Shown in pieces: positions 45,266 to 54,980 of a stretch of DNA of 64,000 nt. Source of the DNA: Planctomycetota bacterium (lineage in GTDB: Bacteria > Planctomycetota > J058 > JAJDCQ01); NCBI GenBank assembly GCA_029260755.1, contig JAJDCQ010000173.1, forward strand, positions 1-64,000, in the 5' to 3' direction. The stretch's first letter is position 1; each line of letters opens with the position of its first letter. The position numbers were made by a program, and so were the translations under genes. The notes beneath the pieces were generated by a model, which was given only the letters and a program-made list of their open reading frames with translations, made no database searches and was not told the origin of the DNA.

Positions 45266-47632
45266 ATGGACTCCGCCTTCCGGCCTGGTGACGTCGCGCC
45301 CCGCCCTCGATTCGACCGATACGAGCTCGTCGCCGAGCTCGGGCGTGGCGGAATGGGCGTCGTCTATCGGGCGCGCGACACCGTCCTCGACCGGACCGTC
45401 GCCCTCAAGGTGATGAAGCGCGGCCTGCCGGTCCGCGCGGTCGATCGCCTCGTCCGGGAGGCGCGGGCCGCCGCAGCCCTCCAGCATCCGAACGTCGTCC
45501 GGCTCCACGATGCCGGCCAGTCCTCGGACGGTCAGCCCTACCTGATCCTCCAGTTCGTCGACGGGCGCTCGCTCGACGTCGTCGTCGAGGAGGAGGACGT
45601 TCCGCCGGCCCGCTGGGTCGTCTGGCTCCGCGAGATCGCCGACGCCCTCGACCACGCCCACCGCGCCGGCCTCGTCCACCGCGACGTGAAGCCGCAGAAC
45701 ATCCTCATCGACCGCGACGGGACGGCGCTCCTGACCGACTTCGGGCTGGTCAAGGTGCTCGACGCGCAGGGGCAGACGCGGACCGGCGAGATGCTCGGGA
45801 CGCCCTCCTACATGGCTCCCGAGCAGTTCCGCGAGGCGAAGCACGCCGGTCCGCCGGCCGACATCTACGGCCTCGGCGCGATCATGTACCGTCTCCTCAC
45901 CGGGCGCCCCCCCTACCGCCACGAGTCGATCGGGGGGCTCATCGCCGCCGTCCTCCATCAGCCGCCCGACCCGCCCTGGAAGGTCCGCCCGAGCGCCGAT
46001 CCGGACCTGTCGAGGATCGCGCTTCGCTGCCTCGAGAAGAAGCCGGCGCGGCGCTACGCGACGGCCGGTGAGCTCGCCGACCTCCTCGGCGACTGGCTCG
46101 AGGAGGAGCGCCGCTACGGACCGGGCGGACGTCCGAAGCGGCGTCCGCCGATCGGCGCCACGCGCTGGATCGCGGCGGGCATCATCGTCGTCCTTCTCGC
46201 GGTCATCGCGGCGGGATGGCTGTCCCGCGGGGAGCGCTACGAGCTCCGACCGACGGGCGCCGGGACGAGCGTCGCGGCGTCGTCCGATCCGGCATCGTCG
46301 ACGGGCGCGGGCACGACGGCCGGGGGTGGCGGCGCGGGCGGCGCGGACGACGACGACGACGGCGGCGAGCCCGACCCGCCCCCGTTCCGCCACGAGACGT
46401 TGATCGTCGACTGCAAGGCGGGCGGGACGCTCGTCCCGCCGACGTCGCCGCCGTTCGAGCAAAAGGTGCTCGACCGCTTCGCGGGCGACCCCGGGCTTGC
46501 GCCGATCCCGACCGTGCTCCGGGTCGAGGAGGGCGAGACGGTCGTCATCCGCGCACGCGACGGGATCCAGTTCGGCCACGAGCGGGAGACGCGGACCAAC
46601 CCGAACGGCCAGCCCTACGGCGTCCCCGCTCTCCCGTTCCTGCTCGACGATGCCGCCGTCCCCGGCGGGCTGTCGCTCGAGGTCAACGGAGCGCTCGTCG
46701 CGTGGATCGGCGACGAGCCACCCTCGGGTCCCGAGGCGCGGCACACCGCAAGGCTCGTCGGCGCGGGCGATCGGTTCGTCGCGTGGCGGTCGGGTCGAAT
46801 CTGGTTCGGCGTGAACGACTACCTCGGCTGCTACTACGACAACAAGGGGAGGCTCGACGTCGACATCTGGGTCGGTGAGGTCCGCGGCGTCGAGGTGGAG
46901 GCGCACACGGTCGGCGGCGACCAGCCGCTCCGAACCGTCGCGCTCCGGGTAGTTCACGTTCATCCCAACGGCGAGCCGCCGGCGCCCCGCTGGGAGGAGC
47001 GCGCCCGGGCGCTCGTCGATCGGGTCGAGGCGTTCCACGCCCGCGAGCTCGGCGAGTGGATCACCCTCGAGTCCGAGATCGTCGCCCGCGCGACGCCGGG
47101 CAGTCTGACGCGCCAGGATTACGAGGCGCGCTACGTCGCAGGCAAGAAGGCGGAGGACCCCGGCTTCGAGAAGCTCGTGCGGGAGGCGCAGAGCCGCGTC
47201 GGATTCCCCTCCTCGCCGGACGACCCCGACGCGTTCCCGATCATCGCGGTGCTGACGAGCGCGGGGCTCGCGCCCCGGATGCCGCTTCGCGTCGGCGCCG
47301 GTCATGATGGGTCGGTCATCGCGAGCTACGACCTCTCGACGCGGGCGCTCACCCGCGGCGCGGTGATCGTCCTCGGGGCGGACGTGCTCGACGCGATCGA
47401 GCTCGAGGGCGAGGAGCCTTCGAACGCCTTCACGCCGGACGGGGTGAGGCTCGGTCGCCACTGGCCGGCGCGGATGCTCTACTACGACCTCGGGGTCGCG
47501 TTCGGATGGCGGCCGAAGCCGCTCCCCGACGACGACTCGATCATGGGTCGTTCGGGGCTGGACCGCGCGTTCGACGACGCCTACGTGAGCGCACGCCAGC
47601 TCGTGACCCTCGGCATCGTGAACGAGAGGTGA
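45266..47632 (+). CDS. Ser/Thr protein kinase with extracytoplasmic LecA-like region
   Basis: 788 aa, ATG 9 nt after the ABC ATPase. Kinase domain (about 18-285) complete: GRGGMG (26-31), VALK Lys48, HRDVKPQN, DFG, MAPEQ. One membrane helix about 299-318, then a Gly/Thr/Asp linker. The outer part has a beta-sandwich segment (about 375-550) ending GRIWFGVNDYLGCYYDNKG, like the sugar- and calcium-binding PA-IL (LecA) fold. A C-terminal domain of about 220 residues follows that I do not recognise. Sequence therefore suggests a kinase that senses an outer ligand, possibly carbohydrate. Overlaps the next gene by 4 nt. Confidence 0.88.
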   Translation: MDSAFRPGDVAPRPRFDRYELVAELGRGGMGVVYRARDTVLDRTVALKVMKRGLPVRAVDRLVREARAAAALQHPNVVRLHDAGQSSDGQPYLILQFVDGRSLDVVVEEEDVPPARWVVWLREIADALDHAHRAGLVHRDVKPQNILIDRDGTALLTDFGLVKVLDAQGQTRTGEMLGTPSYMAPEQFREAKHAGPPADIYGLGAIMYRLLTGRPPYRHESIGGLIAAVLHQPPDPPWKVRPSADPDLSRIALRCLEKKPARRYATAGELADLLGDWLEEERRYGPGGRPKRRPPIGATRWIAAGIIVVLLAVIAAGWLSRGERYELRPTGAGTSVAASSDPASSTGAGTTAGGGGAGGADDDDDGGEPDPPPFRHETLIVDCKAGGTLVPPTSPPFEQKVLDRFAGDPGLAPIPTVLRVEEGETVVIRARDGIQFGHERETRTNPNGQPYGVPALPFLLDDAAVPGGLSLEVNGALVAWIGDEPPSGPEARHTARLVGAGDRFVAWRSGRIWFGVNDYLGCYYDNKGRLDVDIWVGEVRGVEVEAHTVGGDQPLRTVALRVVHVHPNGEPPAPRWEERARALVDRVEAFHARELGEWITLESEIVARATPGSLTRQDYEARYVAGKKAEDPGFEKLVREAQSRVGFPSSPDDPDAFPIIAVLTSAGLAPRMPLRVGAGHDGSVIASYDLSTRALTRGAVIVLGADVLDAIELEGEEPSNAFTPDGVRLGRHWPARMLYYDLGVAFGWRPKPLPDDDSIMGRSGLDRAFDDAYVSARQLVTLGIVNER

Positions 47633-48477
47633 GAGAGGCCTTGTCCCAGCCGAACCTGTCCCGAGAGCTCGAGGTGGCACGCCGCCTCGCCGTCGAGGCC
47701 GGCGCGGTCGCGCTGCGCTACCACGGCACCGACCTCCAGGTCGACAAGAAGGCGGGGGACGAACCCGTCACCCGGGCGGACCGCGAGGCGAGCGCCCTGA
47801 TCGTCGCCGGCCTCACCGAGGCGTTCCCCGAGGACCTCGTCATCTCCGAGGAGGCGCCCGAGCGGGCGGGCGAGCTGACCGGATCGACCCGCGCCTGGTT
47901 CGTCGACCCGATCGACGGGACGAAGGACTTCATCCGGGGAGAGGACGGCTTCGCCGTCATGATCGGTCTCGTCCTCGACGGACGGCCCCGACTCGGCGTC
48001 GTCTACCAGCCGGTCGGGGGGAGGCTCTACATCGCCGCGCCCGGGGTCGGCGCGCGCCTGATCCACGAGGGCACCTGGCGGGACCTGCGCTGCTCGCCAA
48101 CGAGCGCGCCGTCCGCGTGCCGCCTCGTCGTCAGTCGAAGCCATCGGAGCACCAAGATCGATCGGGTGAAGGAGGTCCTCGCGATCGACCAGGAGGTCGG
48201 GCAGGGGAGCGTCGGCCTCAAGATCGGCATGCTCGCGGCGGACGAGGTCGACCTCTACGTGAACCCCTCGGACAAGAGCAAGGCGTGGGACACGTGCGGC
48301 CCCGAGGCGATCCTCGTCGAGGCGGGCGGGCGCATCACCGACCTCGATGGCGAGCCGCTCCGCTACGACGACGCCGGCCTCTGGAACCTCAAGGGCCTCG
48401 TCGCGAGCAACGGCGCATCGCACGACGCCGTCATGAGCGGACTCCAGCCGCTGATGGGCGAGCTGATGCCCGCATGA
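47629..48477 (+). CDS. cysQ: CysQ-like 3'(2'),5'-bisphosphate nucleotidase / inositol-phosphatase family
   Basis: 282 aa from GTG overlapping the kinase stop; TTG at 47641, better placed behind GAGAGG, is an alternative. Metal-binding motifs of the FIG superfamily are present: ISEEAPE (Glu), DPIDGTKDF and WDTCGPEAILVEAGG. The DKSKAWDTCGPEAIL context fits CysQ, which removes the 3' phosphate from PAP formed in sulfate activation. Inositol monophosphatase is the alternative. With the upstream NitT/TauT-type importer it would suit sulfur uptake, an inference. Confidence 0.85.
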   Translation: MREALSQPNLSRELEVARRLAVEAGAVALRYHGTDLQVDKKAGDEPVTRADREASALIVAGLTEAFPEDLVISEEAPERAGELTGSTRAWFVDPIDGTKDFIRGEDGFAVMIGLVLDGRPRLGVVYQPVGGRLYIAAPGVGARLIHEGTWRDLRCSPTSAPSACRLVVSRSHRSTKIDRVKEVLAIDQEVGQGSVGLKIGMLAADEVDLYVNPSDKSKAWDTCGPEAILVEAGGRITDLDGEPLRYDDAGLWNLKGLVASNGASHDAVMSGLQPLMGELMPA

Positions 48478-48621
48478 GCGGTTCTCGGCGGTAAGCTCCT
48501 GCCGTCGAGCCGCTTGGATCCTTCACCGAGTCTTCACGGGGGGCCCTTCGCTCGATCGCGGCCGTTCCTCTAAGATGTCGGGCGTCTCCGGCGCGCTGCC
48601 GGGAGGGACCCGAGGCCTTCT

Positions 48622-49332
48622 TTGAGCGTCATTCCCCTGACTCCGTCGCTCGACCACCTGCGCGAGCACATCCCGATCGCGAGGGTCGGCGACGATGTGG
48701 AGGGCGTGCATCAGGTCCGGGTCGCGACCCGTCGCCTCGACGTCTGGCTCCGCCTGGCCGGGCAGCGGACCTTCCGCGACGACCTCGCCTGGCTCCGCCG
48801 CGGCGCGAGCTCGGTTCGCGACCTCGACGTCGTCCTCGAGCGCGACCTGCCCGGGCCGCTTCGGGCGTGGCTCGTCGAGGAGCACCAGGTCGCGCGGACG
48901 ACGCTCATCGAGTGTCTCGATGACGAGCGCCTCGGCGCCCTCCTGATCGGCCTGTCGGTGACGCCGCCGGTCGACGCGGACCGCGCCGCGGCGCGCCTCC
49001 GCCGGATCGCGCGGCGCTGCTGGAAGCTCGGCAAGGCCGCCGAGCGGTCGGCCGGCGACATCGAGCGGATCCACCGGCTGCGGCGCGCCCTCCGCCGGGT
49101 CCGCTACGGGCTCGAGTGGACGGGCGGCAAGGCGAAGCCGATCAAGCGGCTCCAGGACAGCTTCGGCGCCGTCAACGATCACGCCGTCACGATCGCGCTC
49201 CTCGAGCGCTGCCCGGCGCGCGCCGGGCTCGCCGACTTCCGGAGCGACCTCGAGCGCCGCCTGAGGGAGGGCGCGGCCGGCGCGATCGAGGGGTGGCGGG
49301 CGTCCCGCGAGCTGGTGAAGGCGCTGCGATGA
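48622..49332 (+). CDS. CHAD domain protein (polyphosphate binding)
   Basis: 236 aa, TTG start. The CHAD helical domain covers nearly the whole protein. The conserved His/Arg/Lys-rich pairs are present: VEGVHQVRVATRRLDVWLRLAG, SVRDLDV, IHRLRRALRRVRYGLEW and LQDSFGAVNDHAV. CHAD domains bind polyphosphate, and the gene opens a set with sixA, ppk and ppx. No CYTH domain is attached here. The upstream 144-nt gap probably holds a promoter, though I cannot define it with confidence. Confidence 0.9.
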   Translation: MSVIPLTPSLDHLREHIPIARVGDDVEGVHQVRVATRRLDVWLRLAGQRTFRDDLAWLRRGASSVRDLDVVLERDLPGPLRAWLVEEHQVARTTLIECLDDERLGALLIGLSVTPPVDADRAAARLRRIARRCWKLGKAAERSAGDIERIHRLRRALRRVRYGLEWTGGKAKPIKRLQDSFGAVNDHAVTIALLERCPARAGLADFRSDLERRLREGAAGAIEGWRASRELVKALR

Positions 49333-49369
49333 TGGTCGACGCGCGTTCGAGAGAGAGGGAGGCCGGGCC

Positions 49370-49873
49370 GTGGAGCTGACGCTGATCCGCCACGCCGAGG
49401 CCGCGGACGCCGGCCCCGACGGCGACGACGGCGCGCGCCCGCTCACCAGGGCCGGGAAGAGAACGGTCCGCGCCGTGGCCGTCGCCCTCGCCCGCATCGG
49501 CGTCGGCGCCGAGCTGCTCATCCACAGCCCGCTCCTCCGCGCGAGCCAGACGGCCGAGCTGCTCGTTCCGCTCCTCGCCCGCGATGGTGAGACCCGGGCG
49601 AGCTCGCTCCTCGCGGAGTCGCCGGGGGCGTCGATCCTCGACCTGCTCGGCGGGCTCGCGACCGAGCGCGTCGCCCTCGTCGGTCACGCGCCCGCGCTGA
49701 GTCAGCTCGCGGCGTGGCTCGTCGCGGGTGATCGCGCGGCCGCCGAGCGTTTCCCGCTCGGAAAGGGCGGCGCCGCTTGGCTTCGCGGCGAGCCTCGCGC
49801 CGGCGCGATGCAGCTCGTAGCATGGCTCCCTTCGGGCGTCTCGAGCCGGGTCGCCGAGGGAACGTCGCGATGA
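49370..49873 (+). CDS. sixA: SixA-like histidine phosphatase
   Basis: 167 aa, GTG start behind GAGGCCGG. RHG-type motif as LIRHAEA (catalytic His8), SPLLRASQTAELL, and VGHAPALSQL with the second catalytic His. These belong to the small SixA family acting on phosphohistidine proteins or small phosphates. The stop overlaps the ppk start by 4 nt (ATGA), so the two are co-translated, and SixA may dephosphorylate a histidine protein or Ppk itself (inference). Confidence 0.9.
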   Translation: MELTLIRHAEAADAGPDGDDGARPLTRAGKRTVRAVAVALARIGVGAELLIHSPLLRASQTAELLVPLLARDGETRASSLLAESPGASILDLLGGLATERVALVGHAPALSQLAAWLVAGDRAAAERFPLGKGGAAWLRGEPRAGAMQLVAWLPSGVSSRVAEGTSR

Positions 49874-52137
49874 CCGACGATCCGGTGGAGCGAACCCCGG
49901 ACGCCGACGTCGTCGAGACCGAGAGGGAGAGACCGGTGTCCAGCGAGCCGAAAGCATCGGCCTCCGAGTCGGCCGCGAAGCGCGAGGCGTCCGCCACGGA
50001 GTCGAACGTGCAGGCCGCCGACGGCGACTACGTCAGCGCGCCCGAGCACTTCATCAACCGCGAGCTCTCGTTCCTCGAGTTCAACCAGCGCGTCCTCGAC
50101 CTCGCCCAGGACGAGTCGATCCCGATCCTCGACCGCCTGCGATTCCTCACGATCTCGAGCACCAACCTCGACGAGTTCTTCGAGATCCGCGTGGCCGGCC
50201 ACAAGCAGTGGGCGGCCGTCGACCCCGGGAAGGTGAGCTTCGACGGGCTCACGCCGGCCGAGATCCTCCACGAGATCTCGGGCCGCGCGCACGGGTTCGT
50301 GACCGAGCAGTACCGCGTCCTGAACGAGGTGATGCTCCCCGCCCTCGGCGAGGCGGGGATCCGTCGAATCCACCGCCGCGAGATGACGCGGACGCAGCGG
50401 AAGTGGTGCACCGACTACTTCGAGGAGAAGGTGCTCCCCGTCCTGACGCCGGTGGGGCTCGACCCGGCCCACCCGTTCCCGAAGATCATCAACAAGAGCC
50501 TGAACTTCGTCGTCGGGATCGAGGGGAAGGACGCGTTCGGCCGGGGCAGCGGGATCGCCGTCGTCCACGTCCCGCGCTGCCTCCCCCGCGTGATCGTCCT
50601 GCCGCGCGACCAGGTCGCCGAGGGGACCGACGCCTACATCCTCCTGAGCGCGATCATCCGGGCGAACATAGGCGCCCTCTTCCCCGGCATGACGCCGACC
50701 GGCTGCTACCAGTTCCGGGTCACCCGCGACAGCGACCTCTGGGTCGACGAGGAGGACGTCACCGACCTCCTCGACGCGCTCAAGGGCGAGCTCCCGGGGC
50801 GACGCTACGGGAACGCCGTCCGCCTCGAGGTCGACCGGCGCTGCACCGCGGAGATGGCGCGCTTCCTCCTGCGCAAGTTCGACCTCGGCGACGAGGACCT
50901 CTACCAGGTCGGCGGGCCGGTCAACCTCCACCGCCTCGAGGCGGTCTGCCAGCTCTTCCACCGGCCGGACCTGAAGTACCGGCGCTCGTTCCCCGGGATG
51001 CCGAAGACGTTCCTCCGCGAGGCGGACATCTTCGAGGTGCTCGACCGGCGCGACGTCCTCCTCCATCACCCATTCCAGTCGTTCGCGCCGGTCGTCGAGA
51101 TGATCCGCCAGGCGGCCGTCGACCCCGACGTCCTCGCGATCAAGCAGACGCTCTACCGGACCGACCCCGGGAGCGTGATGGTCGAGGCGCTCGTCGACGC
51201 GGCCCGCTCCGGGAAGGAGGTGACGGCGGTCGTCGAGCTCCGGGCGCGCTTCGATGAGGCGGCCAACATCAAGCTCGCCAACGCGCTCCAGGAGGCCGGC
51301 GCGCAGGTCGTCTACGGGGTCGTCGGCTACAAGACGCACGCGAAGATGCTGATGGTGCTCCGGCGCGAGGGGGAGGCCATCCGGCGCTACGCCCACCTCG
51401 GGACCGGCAACTACCACCCCAAGACCGTCGAGGCCTACACCGACCTCGGCCTGATGACGAGCGACCCCGACCTGTGCGAGGACGTGCACAAGGTCTTCCT
51501 CCAGCTCACCGGGCTCGGCGAGGCGCGCGAGCTCAAGCGGCTGCTCCAGAGCCCGTTCACCCTCGTCGACTCGCTCCTCGCCAGCATCGAGGCGGAGGCG
51601 GAGGCGGCCCGCCGCGGCGAGAAGGCGCGGATCATCGCCAAGATGAACTCGCTCAGCAACCGCGACGTGATCGAGGCCCTCTATCGGGCATCGCAGGCCG
51701 GCGTCGAGATCGACCTGATCGTGCGCGGGATCTGCTGTCTCCGGCCCGGCCTGCCCGGGGTCTCGGACAACATCCGGGTCCGCTCGATCCTGGGTCGTTA
51801 CCTCGAGCACACCCGCGTCTTCTACTTCTGGGCGGGCGGCGAGGAGCGGACCTACGGGGCGAGCGCCGACTGGATGTCGCGAAACCTCTTCCGCCGGGTC
51901 GAGACGGCCTTCCCGATCGAGGACGTCAAGATCCGCAAGCGCGTGATCGACGAGGTCCTCGAGAACTACCTCGCCGACAACTGCCAGGCGTGGCTCCTCG
52001 AGGCGGACGGGAGCTACACGCCGCCGGCCGCCCTCGCCGACGACGTCGAGCGTCACTCGGCGCAGGAGACGCTCGCGGCGAAGTGGGCGAGCATGAAGGG
52101 GCCGGTCGTCGAGGGACGCGCCTCGTCGCGCGGCTGA
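49870..52137 (+). CDS. ppk: Polyphosphate kinase 1
   Basis: 755 aa from the ATG overlapping sixA; the first 55 residues are a low-complexity Ser/Glu/Ala extension. Ppk1 makes polyphosphate from ATP through an autophosphorylated His. All domains are visible: N domain (FINRELSFLEFNQRVL), head domain, C1 with HHPFQSFAPV and VVELRARFDEAANI, the catalytic His in YKTHAKM, HLGTGNYHPKT, and C2 with IVRGICCLRPGLPG and SADWMSRNLFRRVE. It ends only 3 nt before the convergent ppx gene. Confidence 0.95.
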   Translation: MTDDPVERTPDADVVETERERPVSSEPKASASESAAKREASATESNVQAADGDYVSAPEHFINRELSFLEFNQRVLDLAQDESIPILDRLRFLTISSTNLDEFFEIRVAGHKQWAAVDPGKVSFDGLTPAEILHEISGRAHGFVTEQYRVLNEVMLPALGEAGIRRIHRREMTRTQRKWCTDYFEEKVLPVLTPVGLDPAHPFPKIINKSLNFVVGIEGKDAFGRGSGIAVVHVPRCLPRVIVLPRDQVAEGTDAYILLSAIIRANIGALFPGMTPTGCYQFRVTRDSDLWVDEEDVTDLLDALKGELPGRRYGNAVRLEVDRRCTAEMARFLLRKFDLGDEDLYQVGGPVNLHRLEAVCQLFHRPDLKYRRSFPGMPKTFLREADIFEVLDRRDVLLHHPFQSFAPVVEMIRQAAVDPDVLAIKQTLYRTDPGSVMVEALVDAARSGKEVTAVVELRARFDEAANIKLANALQEAGAQVVYGVVGYKTHAKMLMVLRREGEAIRRYAHLGTGNYHPKTVEAYTDLGLMTSDPDLCEDVHKVFLQLTGLGEARELKRLLQSPFTLVDSLLASIEAEAEAARRGEKARIIAKMNSLSNRDVIEALYRASQAGVEIDLIVRGICCLRPGLPGVSDNIRVRSILGRYLEHTRVFYFWAGGEERTYGASADWMSRNLFRRVETAFPIEDVKIRKRVIDEVLENYLADNCQAWLLEADGSYTPPAALADDVERHSAQETLAAKWASMKGPVVEGRASSRG

Positions 52138-52140
52138 CGG

Positions 52141-53661
52141 TCAGGTCTTCTCGACATCGAGCCGGATCCCGATCGCCTTGAGGTAACCCGCCTCGGTCTG
52201 GAGGTCGGTCTCGGTGAGCGGATGCTCGTCGAACCACGGCGAGGGGATCCGGAGGACGAGGCCGTCGCCCTTGGCCTTGGCCCGGACGTCGGGGATCTGC
52301 TTCTCGCTGCGGCTCCGGTTGAGCCGCACGGCCAGGCGCAGGACGACGGCCAGGCGGGCGGCGAGCCGACCGGGCCGCTCGGCGAGGGCGTCGAACGCGT
52401 CGGGCGCGATCTTGCGCCGATGGATGCCGACGAGGGTGGCGAGGAGCTCCTGGTCGTTCCGTGAGAAGCCGGGGAGGTCCGCGTTCCGGACGATATAGGC
52501 GCCGTGCTTGTGGTAGCCGGCGAAGGCGATCACCAGGCCGATCTCGTGGATGCGCGCCGCCCAGGCGAGGAACTGCTCGCCGACCTCGAGGTCGACCTTC
52601 CACCGGTCCGCGACCCGCTTGAGGATCGAGACGGCGGTCCGCTCGACCCGGGCCGCGTGCTCGACGTCGACCTGGTAGCGGCGCTCGAGGTCGCGGATCG
52701 TCCGGTGGCGCGCGTCCTCCTGGGCGAGCCGGCCGACGAGATCGTAGAGGAGCCCCTCGCGGAGCGCCCCGGTCGCGGCGTGCATCCGCTCGATCCCGAG
52801 GCTGCGGAAGAGCGACCGCAGGATCGCGAGCCCGCCGGGCAGCACCGGCGCGCGGTCCTTGCTCAACCCGGGCAGGTCGAGGGCGTCGACGCGCGCCGCC
52901 GCGAGAACCGCCTTCCGGAGCTTCTCGAGGCTCTTGGCGGTGATCCCGTCGTCGGACCATCCGTTCGCGCGGACGACCTCCTCGATCGACCGGATCGTCC
53001 CCGACGACCCGGCGACGCTCGACCAGCCGAGCGCCCGGTAGAAGTGCTTGGTGCTCCGCAGCTCGAGCGCCGCCGACAGCTCGGCTCGCTTCATCGCGAG
53101 GGCGGTGAGCTCGCCGTCGGCGAAGAAGCGCTGGCTGTACGAGACGCAGCCCATGTAGAGGCTGTCGACCTGGAGCGGCTCGAGCCGCTCGCCGATGATG
53201 CACTCGGTGCTGCCGCCGCCGATGTCGATCACGAGACGCCGGCCGCCCCCGTCCTGCTGGAGGCTGTGGGCGACGCCCTGGTAGACGAGGCGGGCCTCCT
53301 CCCGGCCGGAGATGACCTCGATCCGGTGACCGAGGATCTCCTCGGCGCGCGCGATGAACTCGCGCGCGTTGCGACCCTGCCGGAGCGTGTTCGTGCCGAC
53401 CGCGCGGACGCTGCCGTCGTCCATGTCGGAGAGACGCTGGCCGAACCGCTGGAGGCAGGCCAGGGCCCGCTCCTGCGCCTCCTCGGTCAGGTTCGACTCG
53501 TGGTCGAGGCCGGCGGCGAGCGCGACCCGCTCGCGGAGGCGATCGATCAGGCGGAGCTGTCCGTCGACGAAGCGACCGACGACCATGTGGAAGCTGTTCG
53601 ACCCGAGGTCGACGGCCGCCACGGTCTCGACCTGCCGGGTGAGTCGCGCCGAGTCGATCAT
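52141..53661 (-). CDS. ppx: Exopolyphosphatase / guanosine pentaphosphate phosphohydrolase (Ppx/GppA)
   Basis: 506 aa. ASKHA fold: AAVDLGSNSFHMVVGR, AVGTNTLRQGRNA, VIDIGGGSTECIIGE, YMGCVSYSQRFF. C-terminal HD-like helical domain (about 315-480) with HEIGLVIAFAGYHKHG. Removes terminal phosphates from polyphosphate, opposing Ppk. Encoded tail to tail with ppk with only 3 nt between the stops, so the transcripts must overlap and could interfere with each other. Confidence 0.94.
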   Translation of the reverse strand: MIDSARLTRQVETVAAVDLGSNSFHMVVGRFVDGQLRLIDRLRERVALAAGLDHESNLTEEAQERALACLQRFGQRLSDMDDGSVRAVGTNTLRQGRNAREFIARAEEILGHRIEVISGREEARLVYQGVAHSLQQDGGGRRLVIDIGGGSTECIIGERLEPLQVDSLYMGCVSYSQRFFADGELTALAMKRAELSAALELRSTKHFYRALGWSSVAGSSGTIRSIEEVVRANGWSDDGITAKSLEKLRKAVLAAARVDALDLPGLSKDRAPVLPGGLAILRSLFRSLGIERMHAATGALREGLLYDLVGRLAQEDARHRTIRDLERRYQVDVEHAARVERTAVSILKRVADRWKVDLEVGEQFLAWAARIHEIGLVIAFAGYHKHGAYIVRNADLPGFSRNDQELLATLVGIHRRKIAPDAFDALAERPGRLAARLAVVLRLAVRLNRSRSEKQIPDVRAKAKGDGLVLRIPSPWFDEHPLTETDLQTEAGYLKAIGIRLDVEKT

Positions 53662-53670
53662 CGCCCCGCC

Positions 53671-53698
53671 AGCTTACTCCGTTCGAAGCGCGTCTCAA
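53671..53698 (-). promoter_or_regulatory. Possible ppx promoter giving a nearly leaderless transcript
   Basis: TTGAGA (53698-53693) and TAAGCT (53676-53671) on the minus strand, 16 nt apart. Transcription would start only about 3 nt before the ATG at 53661, and no strong Shine-Dalgarno is seen. Weak call. Confidence 0.3.
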
Positions 53699-53819
53699 GC
53701 ACTCATTCGCCCGACGGATCAGGACGGCGATCGGGTCCGCTCTTGCGCTCGCCTCGGGCGTCGCGAAGATGCACGCCGTCAGGACCCGACCGAGCCCGCG
53801 CCGCTCAGGAGAACACCCC

Positions 53820-54938
53820 ATGTCCCCTCGTCTCCCCGTCCTCGCGATCGTCCTCGTCGCCGCCCTCGTCCTCGTCCCGGCGCCCGCCCGCGCGCAGGGC
53901 GAGAAGCCGAAGCCGGCCCTCGACCTCCCGGTGCCCAAGGCGCCGAGCAAGGAGTTCGACGGCAAGGACCTCACCGGCTACCCGGCCCCCGCCCTCAGCC
54001 AGGGGGCCGCGCAGGCGATCCAGAACGACGACGCCGAGGTCGCGGTGCAGCTCCAGCACTGGGCGGTCGCGGCCGACCCGAGCTCGGGGCAGTACAACCT
54101 CGCCTGCTACTACGCGCTCGCCGGCGACGTCGACGCGTCCCTCTACTGGCTCCAGCGGGCGGCCCTCGAGGAGGGCGTCGACCTCGAGTGGGCGAAGGAG
54201 GACTCCGACCTCGAGGACGTCCGCAAGGACGCCCGCTGGGCGAAGCTCTCTCCGTTCATCGGGAAGGCGAACGCGTACTGGGCGAGCAGCGGACACCGGC
54301 GCGAGGTCGTCACCGTGCCGAAGGGCTACACGCCCGGGACGCCGATCCCGGTGCTGCTCGGCCTCCACGGGATGGGGAGCAAGCCCGAGGACTTCGCCGG
54401 CGGCGAGGGCGACCAGGCGCTCGCCGACGCCCTCGGCATCGCGCTGGTCAGCGTGTCGGCGACCTCACCCCGCGGCCCGAACAGCTTCGTCTGGAGCGAG
54501 GACATCGACGCCGACGCGAAGCACATCGCGGCCGCGCTCGAGCGCGTCGCGGCGAAGGTCACGCCGAGGAAGGGCGCCGTGATCCCGATCGGCTTCAGCC
54601 AGGGCGCCCAGCTCGCCATCGAGATCGCCGCCCGAGACCCCGAGCTCTACGGCGGCGCGATCGCCCTCTGCCCCGGCTTCCAGTCGGGCAGCCACCTCGA
54701 GAAGGTGACGGCCGCCGCGACGCTCGGGAAGCGCGCCTTCGTGATCATCAGCGGCGCCGAGGAGCATCCGGGCAACCTCGAGCTCGCCGCGACCGACGCC
54801 GCGTGGCTCGAGAAGGCCGAGGCGCTCGTCGTGAAGCACGTCTACGACGAGATGGGGCACCAGTTCCCGCCGGGCTTCTACGACAACGCGGCGATCTGGT
54901 GCCAGTTCATCCTCGGCCTCGGGGAGCGCGCAAAGTAG
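53820..54938 (+). CDS. Secreted alpha/beta hydrolase (phospholipase/carboxylesterase type)
   Basis: 372 aa from the ATG at 53820 behind CAGGAG. Signal peptide about 1-25 ending ARA. Residues about 40-140 are a helical TPR-like part (YNLACYYALAGDVDASLYWLQRAALEEGV). From about 155 is an alpha/beta-hydrolase domain with oxyanion region LLGLHGMGSKPEDF, nucleophile elbow GFSQGAQ (Ser), and catalytic His in DEMGHQFPPGF. Likely an esterase in the periplasm or outside. A repeat element follows. Confidence 0.87.
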   Translation: MSPRLPVLAIVLVAALVLVPAPARAQGEKPKPALDLPVPKAPSKEFDGKDLTGYPAPALSQGAAQAIQNDDAEVAVQLQHWAVAADPSSGQYNLACYYALAGDVDASLYWLQRAALEEGVDLEWAKEDSDLEDVRKDARWAKLSPFIGKANAYWASSGHRREVVTVPKGYTPGTPIPVLLGLHGMGSKPEDFAGGEGDQALADALGIALVSVSATSPRGPNSFVWSEDIDADAKHIAAALERVAAKVTPRKGAVIPIGFSQGAQLAIEIAARDPELYGGAIALCPGFQSGSHLEKVTAAATLGKRAFVIISGAEEHPGNLELAATDAAWLEKAEALVVKHVYDEMGHQFPPGFYDNAAIWCQFILGLGERAK

Positions 54939-54980
54939 CCTCGGCGGCGGACCGCGGGCTCGCCTTCGGCGAGAGGATGT

